A stretch of 64,000 nt of DNA from Chloroflexota bacterium (GTDB lineage: Bacteria > Chloroflexota > UBA6077 > FW602-bin22). The DNA lies in assembly GCA_004297775.1 (NCBI GenBank), contig SCUE01000022.1:26349-90348 (forward strand). Direction: 5' to 3'. Shown in pieces: positions 1 to 7,900 of this stretch. The notes below the pieces were generated by a model. That model saw only the letters and a list, made by a program, of their open reading frames with translations, had not been told where the DNA came from and did not search any database. Each line of letters opens with the position of its first letter. The first letter of the stretch is position 1. Made by a program: the position numbers and the translations under genes.

Positions 1-620
1 GCAAACACGCGCTTCGCCGCGCCGAGGAACGCCGTGACATACGTCAACGGGTAAATCGCGAGATCGACGACCGGTCCGGCGCCCGGCTGGTAGAACCATG
101 TCGGATCGGTTCGGTAGTCCAGTAGCCAGGCCGGACCGGGGTGCGAACCGCGCGCGCGGACATAGCAGACCTTTCCGATCAGCCCACCACGAATGAGATC
201 CCGCACCTCGCGCATGTCGGGGTGTGTCATCAATGCCGGCGCCACCGCCAGGACAAGGCCGGCCGACTGGGCAGCCGCGATGACGCGATCGGCATCCTCG
301 ATCGTCGTCGCGATCGTCTTTTCCGAATACACGTGCTTGCCGGCGGCCAGACCGCGCGTGATCGCCTCGGCGTGGAACGTCGGCGGCGTCAGATTGACGA
401 TCGCGTCGACCGCGTCATCCGCCAGGAGGTCCTCGAACTTGGTGTAGTGACGCGGAACGCCGTACCGTTGGGCGAGCGACTCGGCTCGACCGGGCACCAT
501 GTCGCAGAGCGCCACGAATTCGAGCGTGCCGGTCGCGCTCTGGCGGGCGATGCCTGGAATGTACGTGTGCTGCGCGACGTCACCCGCGCCGAGAACGCCG
601 ATACGGACCTTTCGGCTCAT
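1..620 (-). CDS. Gfo/Idh/MocA-family NAD(P)-dependent oxidoreductase, C-terminus cut by window edge
   Basis: About 206 N-terminal residues are visible, read from an ATG at 620 down to the window edge. The start GVLGAGDVAQHTYIPG is the Rossmann GxGxxG nucleotide-binding turn near residues 8-23. It is followed by the usual DxxxxRA segment after beta-2 (CDMVPGRAE) and the 'A-GKHVYSEKTIA' strand near residue 95, where the family normally has EKP; here it is EKT. The C-terminal substrate-binding beta-sheet is mostly missing. Members oxidise or reduce sugars, inositols and similar substrates with NAD(P)(H); the substrate cannot be told. The next gene upstream is a cupin on the same strand, a common partner in sugar metabolism. 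Confidence 0.88.
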   Translation of the reverse strand, partial: MSRKVRIGVLGAGDVAQHTYIPGIARQSATGTLEFVALCDMVPGRAESLAQRYGVPRHYTKFEDLLADDAVDAIVNLTPPTFHAEAITRGLAAGKHVYSEKTIATTIEDADRVIAAAQSAGLVLAVAPALMTHPDMREVRDLIRGGLIGKVCYVRARGSHPGPAWLLDYRTDPTWFYQPGAGPVVDLAIYPLTYVTAFLGAAKRVF

Positions 621-722
621 GTCGCCAGGCTACCACGACGAATCAGGTAACGCGGACACGTTGACGACGCGGCGGCTATGACGCGGGAAGGGCCGGCGAT
701 CGCACTGGCGCGCGTGGGGCAC

Positions 723-1094
723 CTACGCGCCGATGGTCGTCGCGAACGGCACCGCGGGATCCGGCAACGGAACGTTGATCGCCAAATGCGCGGTCGGATC
801 GGTTCCGGCATTCCAGTTGCGGTGCGGGACGCCGGCCGGGAAGACGACCAGCGTGCCCGGCCCAGCTTGACACTGGACCCCGGCGATCTCGAGGCTCATC
901 AGGCCGCTCAAGACGTAGAAGACCTGATCGACCACGTGGGTGTGCATCCCGGCCGGCGAACCTTCGCCAGGTGGCGTCTTGATGCAGTTGATGGAGCAGG
1001 TCGTCGCGCCGTTCGTGGCATCGAGCAGCGGTTGGCTGACGCGGCCGGGTTTGGCCGCGAAGGCCGCGAAATCAACTGCGCGCAGGTAGTTCAT
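723..1094 (-). CDS. small single-domain cupin protein
   Basis: A 123-residue protein that is essentially one cupin_2 barrel. Motif 1 is visible as GMHTHVVDQVFYVLSG (residues about 52-67: two His and a downstream position that is usually Glu), followed by the G-rich linker and motif 2, PAGVPHRNWNAG, near residue 85. The His residues would hold a metal. The one odd point is Val-Asp-Gln where many cupins have a Glu ligand after HxH. It lies about 100 bp upstream of the Gfo/Idh/MocA gene on the same strand and may be co-transcribed. Function could be a metal-dependent isomerase or dioxygenase, or a sensor; not assigned. Confidence 0.8.
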   Translation of the reverse strand: MNYLRAVDFAAFAAKPGRVSQPLLDATNGATTCSINCIKTPPGEGSPAGMHTHVVDQVFYVLSGLMSLEIAGVQCQAGPGTLVVFPAGVPHRNWNAGTDPTAHLAINVPLPDPAVPFATTIGA

Positions 1095-1246
1095 GGTGCT
1101 TCTCCTCGGATCGACCTGGAAGCCGAGCGCTCATTGTGGGGTATCCCGTGACCCCATCGTCGAGCGGTCGCGACGCGATTCGCGCGAATGCCGATCGCTC
1201 GGCCGACACGGCGCGCGTCGCGACTCGCGGCCCAGGCATCGGGCGG

Positions 1247-1981
1247 CTATCGCTTGCTCGGCCGGAGGCGCAGTGCGCGTACCGACTCGCCGACGCGGAT
1301 CATCGCGCCATCACGCTCGACCGCCCGAGCGAGGCGCGCGCGAAGGGCCGCGTCGATCGTTACGTACGGCCAGCGCTCGACCGCGTAGGCAGCCAGATCG
1401 GCGACTGTGTCGAAGTGATACACGAACTCGAACACAATGAAGCGCTCAGGGACAAGGTGCCCCGATGCGATCACGCGATCCATCAACGCTCGCGCCCGAA
1501 TCACGCGCTGGGTCGTGTCCGAATCGGTCAGGGAAACCTCCTCACCGCGAATGGCGCGCCGATCGCGAACGAGGCAGAGGCGCTTTGGCAGCGGCTCCGG
1601 GTGGACGTCGAGCACGGCTCCGTACGGGCGCAGCGATCGCGCGATTCGAACCAGAGCGTCGACGACGCTCTCAGGCTGGAGTCATCACAGCGAGCGCGAC
1701 AGCAGAGCGACGTCGTAAGCGCCCTGGCCAAGAACGGTCGTGGACACATCGCCCGTCTCGAACGTCACGTGGCCGCGAAGGGTTTCCGGCATCGCCGCGC
1801 GAGCGCGCCCGATCGCTTCCTCAACCGGCTCGATCGCCCGGACCGTCGCCGCCGCGGCCGCGTAACGCCAGGTCAAGCGGCCGTCGCCGCAGCCGACTTC
1901 GACGACATCACGGCCCGAGAAATCGACGAGTCCCCAGATCGCGCGCGTCTCGTTGCCCTCGGGATCGAGCAGTTCCCCCAT
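1247..1981 (-). pseudogene. class I SAM-dependent methyltransferase interrupted by two adjacent in-frame UGA codons
   Basis: The frame from ATG 1981 gives MGELLDPEGNETRAIWGLVD and then VEVGCGDGRLTWRY, the SAM-binding glycine loop, then an acidic residue after beta-2 (AIEPVEEAI) and YDVALLSRSL at beta-4. Codons 99 and 100 are both TGA (plus positions 1682-1687). After them the same frame stays open for about 145 codons and is clearly the rest of the same protein (LQPESVVDAL, IARSLRPYGAVLDVHP, then a tail typical of this size class). A strong Shine-Dalgarno, AAGGAGAT, precedes ATG 1981. Either the gene is broken by two neighbouring stop codons with no other damage, or the UGAs are recoded. Base composition matches the core genome, not the nearby island. 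Total length about 244 codons, normal for the family. Confidence 0.75.
1653..1671 (-). other. hairpin 10 nt after the double UGA in the methyltransferase
   Basis: Reading the minus strand, the stem AGAGCGTC pairs perfectly with GACGCTCT around a GTC triloop. The stem begins 10 nt after the second TGA, so the loop lies about 18 nt past it, within the range used by bacterial SECIS elements, and GU is in the loop. Hairpins of this size are common by chance in this GC-rich sequence, so this is only suggestive. Confidence 0.3.
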
Positions 1982-2083
1982 CGGATATCGATCTCCTTGA
2001 AAGTGAAGAGTATTTCACCCGTGGAACGCCGTGGCCGCGCGAACCATACTTGAGCGCGTGAAGACTTTCCTCGACTCCATCTG

Positions 2084-2683
2084 ATGCCCGCCCGCACGAA
2101 GAAGCCGGTCACTCTCGCCGCGGATGCGTACGCCTCCGGCCTGGTGTTTCGCGAGGTCACCGACGAGACGTGGGGCGATTTCGAGAGGCTGTTCGAAAGC
2201 CGCGGCGGGCCGCAGTCCTGTTGGTGCATGGCCTGGCGGGCAGCGAATGAAGAAGCTCGACGCACCGACGGTACAAGTCGAAAGGCTATGATGAAAACGC
2301 GCGTTCAGTCTGGCGTTCCGGTGGGGATCCTCGGATACGCGTGTGGTGTTCCGGTCGCGTGGTGTTCCGTCGCTCCGCGCTGCACCCACCGCGCCGGGCT
2401 CGCTGACGCCCAACCAGGCGACGTCAACGAGAACGTCTGGTCCCTGGTCTGCTTCTTCGTCACGCGCACGGCGCGCGGCAACGGCGTCCTGAAGCGGCTC
2501 ATCGAAGCCGCCAAGGTTCACGTCAAAGCGCGAGGGGCAACCGTGATCGAGGCATATCCCGTGGACGAGGATTCCCCCAGCTATCGCTTCGGAGGCTTCG
2601 TCTCGTCCTTCGACGAGGCAGGCTTCGTTCGGATCGGACGCTCGGGCACGCGACGCCATGTGGTGCGCCTGCGGCTTGCGTAG
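2084..2683 (+). CDS. GNAT-family N-acetyltransferase
   Basis: A 199-residue protein with a single GNAT fold. The acetyl-CoA pyrophosphate loop region is seen as FFVTRTARGNGVLKRLIEAA (residues about 124-143), with R-G-N-G in place of the canonical RxxGxG/A. The conserved following strand is ATVIEAYPVD. An N-terminal SCWCMAW segment and late YRFGGFVSSFDEAGF region match a broad group of bacterial GNATs of unknown substrate. Start is ATG 2084, just after the divergent methyltransferase promoter region. The neighbours say nothing about a substrate. Confidence 0.8.
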   Translation: MPARTKKPVTLAADAYASGLVFREVTDETWGDFERLFESRGGPQSCWCMAWRAANEEARRTDGTSRKAMMKTRVQSGVPVGILGYACGVPVAWCSVAPRCTHRAGLADAQPGDVNENVWSLVCFFVTRTARGNGVLKRLIEAAKVHVKARGATVIEAYPVDEDSPSYRFGGFVSSFDEAGFVRIGRSGTRRHVVRLRLA

Positions 2684-2973
2684 GCGCGACGACCTTGGCC
2701 CAAGATCCTCGCAGCGAGAGATCGGATCACCTACCAACCAATGGGCGTTTGCGCGGCGGCGGTCCAGACGAGTGTGGCCCCAGGCGCGGCGATCGAGACT
2801 CTGCCAGTGCTTTTGGCGGTCGGGATCCTGGCAATCGTCCCGACGCGCCTCCACAGAGTCGCCACTCTCGGCATCGCATCGGTGCTCGCTGTCAGCCCGA
2901 GGCCTTCCGCTTCGACGAGACCACCACCGCCAGCAAAGTATGCTTCCGCTTCGACTGAGGTAGACGTCGTTCC
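2684..2973 (+). other. intergenic stretch without a recognisable gene
   Basis: Open frames run through here on both strands, but none has a recognisable motif or start signal. The composition is ordinary for the window. Nothing further can be supported. Confidence 0.5.
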
Positions 2974-3564
2974 ATGGGTGTTGAGTCGGAGACGGACGCG
3001 GTATTCTTCGAAACTGCGGCGGCCTTCTGGGCCTGGCTGGCCCAGAACCACGCCAGCACCAGGGAGTTGTGGGTCGGGTACCACAGAAAGCACACCGGGC
3101 GTCCGTCGATCGATTGGCCGCAGTCGGTCGACCAGGCACTCTGCTTCGGTTGGATTGACGGGATCCGCAGGCGCGTTGACGACGGCCGGTTCAAGATCCG
3201 CTTCACGCCGCGCAAACGGAGCAGCAACTGGTCGGCCGTCAACATCAGGCGCGTAGCGGAACTCGAGACGTTGGGGCTGATGCACCCCGCGGGCCGCGCG
3301 GCATTCGCAGCGCGGCAGGAAGCGAGGTCTGGCACCTACTCCTACGAGCAGCGACCGGCGGATCTGCCGGAGGAGTATGCGGCGGGAATGCGGTCAGACG
3401 CGCAAGCCTGGGCCTTCTGGCAGGCGCAGCCGCCGAGCTACCGCAAGACAGCGACCTGGTGGATCGTGAGCGCCAAGCGGGAGGAGACGAGGGTGAAGCG
3501 GCTGGCAATGCTGATCGAGCACTGCGCCCGCGGCAGGCGGTTCACGCAGTTCGCGGCGTCATAA
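2974..3564 (+). CDS. YdeI/OmdA (OmpD-associated) family protein
   Basis: A 196-residue protein matching the YdeI/OmdA family throughout: FFETAAAFWAWLAQNH at the N-terminus, QALCFGWIDGIRRRVDD near residues 50-66, then FTPRKRSSNWSAVNI (about 73-87), and the C-terminal helical bundle ending AKREETRVKRL. Family members are soluble cytoplasmic proteins. Involvement in stress and peptide resistance has been reported for Salmonella YdeI, but the biochemistry is not settled. Start ATG 2974 places the conserved FFETAAAFWAWL at residue 11. It sits just outside the far end of the putative island. Confidence 0.85.
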   Translation: MGVESETDAVFFETAAAFWAWLAQNHASTRELWVGYHRKHTGRPSIDWPQSVDQALCFGWIDGIRRRVDDGRFKIRFTPRKRSSNWSAVNIRRVAELETLGLMHPAGRAAFAARQEARSGTYSYEQRPADLPEEYAAGMRSDAQAWAFWQAQPPSYRKTATWWIVSAKREETRVKRLAMLIEHCARGRRFTQFAAS

Positions 3565-3663
3565 TCGCTGGCGGACGATCGGATGGCGCCGCGGGTGGTG
3601 CTCGTCGGGCTGGCCATTTACGTCGTTAAGCCAGCTGTCGGGCGGCACTGACCCACGATCTCG

Positions 3664-4142
3664 ATGATTAGTATCAGATCAGAATCTGGCTCCTCGGCCA
3701 ATGGGAAATCGCGAACTTCCCTGACAGTGACCTTTCTGGTCGGCGCCAGGTTGGCCGCGCGGGGCGCGTCGCGGCTGGCCTACCACTTCGAGGGCGAAGA
3801 GCCGCCCGGATTCCCTGAGTCGCGGGAGCCCCGGTCGGCAGCTCGAAGCTGTACCGCAACCCGATCGCGCTCGCACAGGAGTGGCAGGCGAGGTTGGCCT
3901 CGGAGGAGTGCGTTAGCCGGTCCGCCCTCGCCCGCAAACTCGGCGCGACCCGCGCTCGTGTCACTCAGGTCCTGGGCCTGCTCGAGCTCGCCCCGCAGGT
4001 CATCGGAGTGCTGGCCGCCTTGGGCGACCCGTTGCCCAGACCGATCGTGACCGAGCGGAGCCTGCGCTCGCTCGTCAGGCTTCCGGCCAAGGAGCAGACG
4101 CGTGCGATGCAGAGAATTGCCGCCAAGGCAGCAGCCAGTTGA
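3664..4142 (+). pseudogene. ParB/KorB-like helix-turn-helix protein, frameshifted
   Basis: The C-terminal part (in the frame of TTG 3894) reads SRSALARKLGATRARVTQVL, a classic HTH of the KorB/ParB type, followed by a helical tail with GDPLPRPIVTERSLRSLVRL. In that frame the sequence is open further back to LYRNPIALAQEWQARLASEE. The plausible N-terminal part (VTFLVGARLAARG, then YHFEGEEPPGFPES) lies in another frame from ATG 3664. The two frames meet near 3825 around a run of four C, consistent with a one-base deletion. Small proteins of this design are often found beside site-specific recombinases, here in keeping with the island. Whether the C-terminal HTH is still made from TTG 3894 is unknown. 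Confidence 0.55.
3675..3701 (+). repeat. candidate attachment-site copy (far end of the island)
   Basis: 22 of 27 positions match the tRNA-Asn 3' end plus flank at 10063-10089, in the same orientation. The inner part, GGCTCCTCG(G/A)CCAA, matches at 13 of 14. Weaker similarity continues a few bases further left with a one-base gap. This is what the far att site of an element inserted at the tRNA 3' end should look like. Confidence 0.5.
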
Positions 4143-4282
4143 CATCACGACCATCGGTGTGGGAGATCAGGCACGGCCGAGGTCGCTTCTCGGGCCATCG
4201 AAGGGAGCATGTGCAACATTGGGTGCTATCTCCCGAACAGGCATCCCTACCCATCGTAAACACAGCATCCTGGACGAAGGGA

Positions 4283-4558
4283 TCATCCGCGCCCTAGCCG
4301 AGGCGGCTGATCTTCTGGAGATCGAGCCGTTCTCGCTCGGCGCAGCGTCGTCGTCAGCTCGCGTGACCTGATCGGGATGAGCCCGTAATGCGCCGTGTCC
4401 TTCAAGTCGAGTAAATCGATAAGCGCCTGCGCAGCGCGCCCGCCCGTCGGAACGATCTGGCGCAGAAGCGCCGCGGCCTCGCGGTAGTCCTCGCCGCGTG
4501 AGCGGCCGTCGAGCGCGCCGCAGCACGCCGCTTCGCTACGCCGCCGTCCCCTGGACAC
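4283..4558 (-). pseudogene. HEPN-like domain protein, body fragment lacking the true C-terminal tail
   Basis: From about residue 8 the frame reads SEAACCGALDGRSRGEDYRE, then AAALLRQIVPTGGRAAQALI, LLDLKDTAHYGLI and SRELTTTLRRAR. This is the order of a HEPN-like family (central helix with R/S-RGxDH/Y, then LKDxAxYG, then a final amphipathic helix). After LRRAR the family-like helix stops and unrelated residues follow to the stop codon. The missing last helix is found in frame at 9185-9224. The N-terminal 40-50 residues expected upstream are also missing or out of frame. HEPN proteins are typically RNases of toxin-antitoxin or abortive-infection systems; an Rx4-6H catalytic motif cannot be confirmed in this fragment. 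Confidence 0.55.
4332..4384 (+). repeat. 53-bp perfect direct repeat, left copy
   Basis: Identical over 53 bp to 9225-9277, in direct orientation. It lies inside the HEPN-like reading frame (minus strand, residues YGLIPIRSRELTTTLRRA). Flanks diverge at once on the left and within about 9 bases on the right. The two copies bracket the SIR2-CHAT gene. Confidence 0.9.
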
Positions 4559-4634
4559 ACATCGGCGCCAGCCCTATCGATAGAGCATCGCCGCCTGACT
4601 CCTCTGCGCTGCGGGCCCCGTGACCGCCGATCGC

Positions 4635-4799
4635 GAAGGCCTGTCCCCCCAGCTCGATCTCCTCCGCGGGCGTTTTGCGAGACGTCTTGCTGAACCCACC
4701 GGGCGCCAGGTGCGCTTGGCCAAAGCGGCCCTCCGGAGTGGCCAACACTCGGAACGTCCGATGCTCGCCCCAGGCGCGCACCTCGTAGATGTCGCCCGG
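4635..4799 (-). pseudogene. remnant of a HigB/RelE-like (Gp49-type) toxin gene
   Basis: The minus-strand frame reads PGDIYEVRAWGEHRTFRVL, then a loop, then GGFSKTSRKTPAEEIE. This is the signature of phage-derived HigB/RelE-superfamily toxins: a 'xxxELRv....yRvlY' strand pair and a 'hgFxKKtxKtPxxeIexA' helix. Family members are ribosome-dependent mRNA endonucleases of about 110 residues. Here the N-terminal 30-40 residues are not in frame, the sequence after EEIE drifts away from the family, and no HigA-type antitoxin follows. It is therefore read as a relic. Call rests on motif resemblance only. Confidence 0.45.
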
Positions 4800-4915
4800 C
4801 TCTCGCCCGGGGGAAAGTTGCCGTCGCTGCCCCGTGGACGTAGTATCCCGGCGTCCGGGGGGACGGCGGCCGCGCTAGTGATCCGCATCCATGCGGCCGG
4901 CCCGTGTGGTTGATA

Positions 4916-7900
4916 ATGAATCACGACATGCCCGTCACTCTGTCCCCCGCCGATTACCTCCCACACGCTATCGGTTTTACCTCCCGACCGATCGCTCTCC
5001 TGGTCGGCTCGGCCCTGTCGCGCTCGCCCGATGGCAGACGTGGCGTGCCCGGCGTCGACGCAATGGTGGACCTCGTCCACGCCGAGGCTTCCACGCCCGC
5101 CCTCCGGCAGAGGCTGGATCGCCTGCTCGACGGCAAGCTGGGCACCGAGCGCTACCAGATCGCCATGGGCTGGCTCAGTGCGACGCGCGGGCCCCAGGGG
5201 GTGCGACGTGTCGTCGCCAGCGCCGTCGCCAGGGCTCGCCGCCTTCCTTTCGCCGGACCGCCCGAGCAAGAGACCAGCGATGGCGACCCCGCCGAATGGG
5301 AAATCCCCACCGCATGCCAGCAGCTCGCGCGCTTCGTCGTGAGCGGCGCCGGCCGCGTCGGCCCGGTCCTGACCACAAACTTCGACCCGCTGGTGTCGCT
5401 GGCCATCAGGGCCGCTGGCGGCCAGCTCAAACGAACCGTCCTCGCTGCCGACGGACGTCTACCCAGCCCCGTCGAAGCCGAGGACGGCGTTCATGACGTC
5501 GTACACCTGCACGGCTACTGGCGCGCGGATACGCTCCACACCCCTGCCCAGCTCGCCACCTCTCGCCCTCACCTCACCGCCGCACTGCGACGCCTGCTCG
5601 ACGATCACGCCCTCCTGGTTGTCGGCTACGGCGGCTGGGACGACGTCTTTGCCACCGCTCTTTCCCAGCTGATGATGGACGACGATGCCCGCGTCGACGT
5701 GCTCTGGGCCTTCCACGAGACCGATTTCGCCCAGGTCGAGGCACGCCACCAAAGTCTGCTCGACCGCGTGCAGCCCGCCATCATCCGCGGCCGCTTCCGC
5801 GCCTATGGCGGGGTTGACTGCCACTCCCAGTTCGGCACGCTCCCGCTCCCCTCCCCCGGCCCTCCCTCCACCACCCCGCTCTTTCCTGCGCTCACCCTGC
5901 GCATCGATCGCGCGTCGAACCCCACGCAGTGGACCATCGATTCCAGCCTCGACGGCGCCCGCACCTGCGACGTGCCGTGGCGCCGCGAACCGGGCCTCGC
6001 GGCCGCGCTCGACGGCTTCTGGAAGCTCTCGCAGCGCCCAGTCGAGCGCGACGCCGAGCGGGCGACGGTGCATGCCCACGCCATCGTTCTCGGAAAAGCG
6101 CTCGCTCTCGTTCTCAGCGACCGCGAAACCTCGGCGCTCGAGGACCTCGCGCGTGGCGACGGCCCGCCGCCATTCCTTGTCGTCGAGAGCCAGGACGACA
6201 TGATCCTGGCACTCCCGTGGGAGCTGCTCTACCTCGATGACCGCTTCGCCGTCGCCGACGCTCGCCTCGATGTGGCGCGCTGTGTGCCGACACCCGGTGC
6301 CCCAGTGCTGGACCCGCCGAAAGAGTACCTCCGGCTGCTGGTGAACGTGTCGGCGCCCGACGGCTCCCGCCTCGACTACGAAGCCGAGAGCTACCGCATC
6401 ACCCGCGCACTGCACGAGCATGCCGGCGTCTTCGTAAACGAGATGGGCGAAACCGACGACCTCGTCGCCGGCCTGCAGCGCGAACCTGCTCCGCTGGGCG
6501 TCCATTTCTCTGGACACGGCGGGCCGGGCACACTCACCTTCGAGAACGCCTACGGCGATCCCGACGAGGTGCCGGTCGCCAAACTGCTGGACGAAATCCG
6601 GCGCGCCGCGCCGCGCCGTATTCCACGCTTCTTCTACCTCGCCAGTTGCCATGGGAATACATCGCCCGTTCTCGCAGGGACCACCGGTCCAGCCGACGAA
6701 CAGCCAGGCGCCACTGCGTCCGCGTCGCAGCTTCACCGCGAGGGTGTGGCGCAGGTCGTGGCCTACTTCGGACCGGTGTACGACGCCGCGTCGACGCGCG
6801 CCGCGGAAGCGCTGTATCGCTCCCTGGGTCAGGGCCGCACCACGCGCGACGCGATCCGCGCCGCCCGCGCTGCGCTCGCGCGCCCTTTCGACCCCGGCGT
6901 GGGCGATGTGCTGCGGATCCCTCGCCCAGAAGCCGCAAGAGAGGGAGCAACGCCGTTCGCCTGGGCCCAGCTTGTCCTCTACCACCGCGGTCCCGACCAC
7001 CCTCTCAGCCTCCCGATTCCCGTTCGGTACCCCGAAGAGCTCGAGGCCCGGCCGGCGCGGCACTTCGAAAGTGCGGGCCCCACGCGCCGCGTGTTGCAGA
7101 CCGGCTTCATCGGCCGGCGCCGCGAGTTGCATGAGCTGAGGCGGCGCATCCGTGACGGACGCCAGATCCACGTCGTCCAAGGTCTCGGTGGCCTGGGTAA
7201 GAGCACGCTCTGCATCGAAGCCCTCAAGCTCTACGCGCACCGCCGACGCGTCGTGCTCTGGTGCTCGGAGGTTGAGAACGACGTCCGCCCCGCGCCGGCG
7301 TTGGCACGCCAGCTCTTGGAAACCCTGGCGGCGACCTTTGGCAGTCAGTGGTACGCAGTCGCCGCCGAGGTCGATCGGCTCCCCGACCTGACACCTGCCC
7401 GTCAGATCACGGAATACCTACGCGCTGTTCAGTCCCATGCCGGCAGTGTGCCACTCGTGCTCTATCTCGACAACCTCGACTCGCTTCTCCACCATCCGGA
7501 AACCGCCAACGCCGAGTCGGCCGGTGAGTGGCGCGACGGTGAGACACGCGAGCTTTGGCACGCGCTCCTTGCGCTGAGCGCTGAGTACCGTGGCTCCGTT
7601 GCGATAGTCGCGTCCTGCCGCTATCGACACGACGACTTCGCGGATCACGTGCTGCCACTGGGCCGCCTCTCCGATGACGCCCTCTTTCGCCTGACCGCCT
7701 GGTTCCCTGGTCTGCGCCGGTTGGCGGCCCAGAACCGGGAACGGCTCGTCACACGCATGTCCGGCCACCCCCGCGCCGTCGAGTGGCTCGACAAGCTCGT
7801 GCAGAAGAGCCTGCTGGAGTGGGAGCAGCGCTGCGGCGAGTGGCCCGTCCCAAGGGATGACGCGTCTTCGCAGCGCGAGTGGGAGCAGATCGTCGCTCCC

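Noticed and set aside
1682..1687. Reassigned genetic code (UGA = Trp)
   Set aside because: Several genes in the window, including the sigma factor, pol operon neighbours and GT-C genes, end at UGA in the expected place, and Trp is encoded by UGG throughout.
2731..3285. Minus-strand frame covering the 2.7-3.0 kb gap
   Set aside because: Mostly antisense to the YdeI-family gene; the part in the gap has no motif.
5459..7240. Long minus-strand open frame (593 codons) inside the SIR2-CHAT gene
   Set aside because: It is antisense to a gene with clear domains and has no motif; long antisense frames are usual at this GC content.
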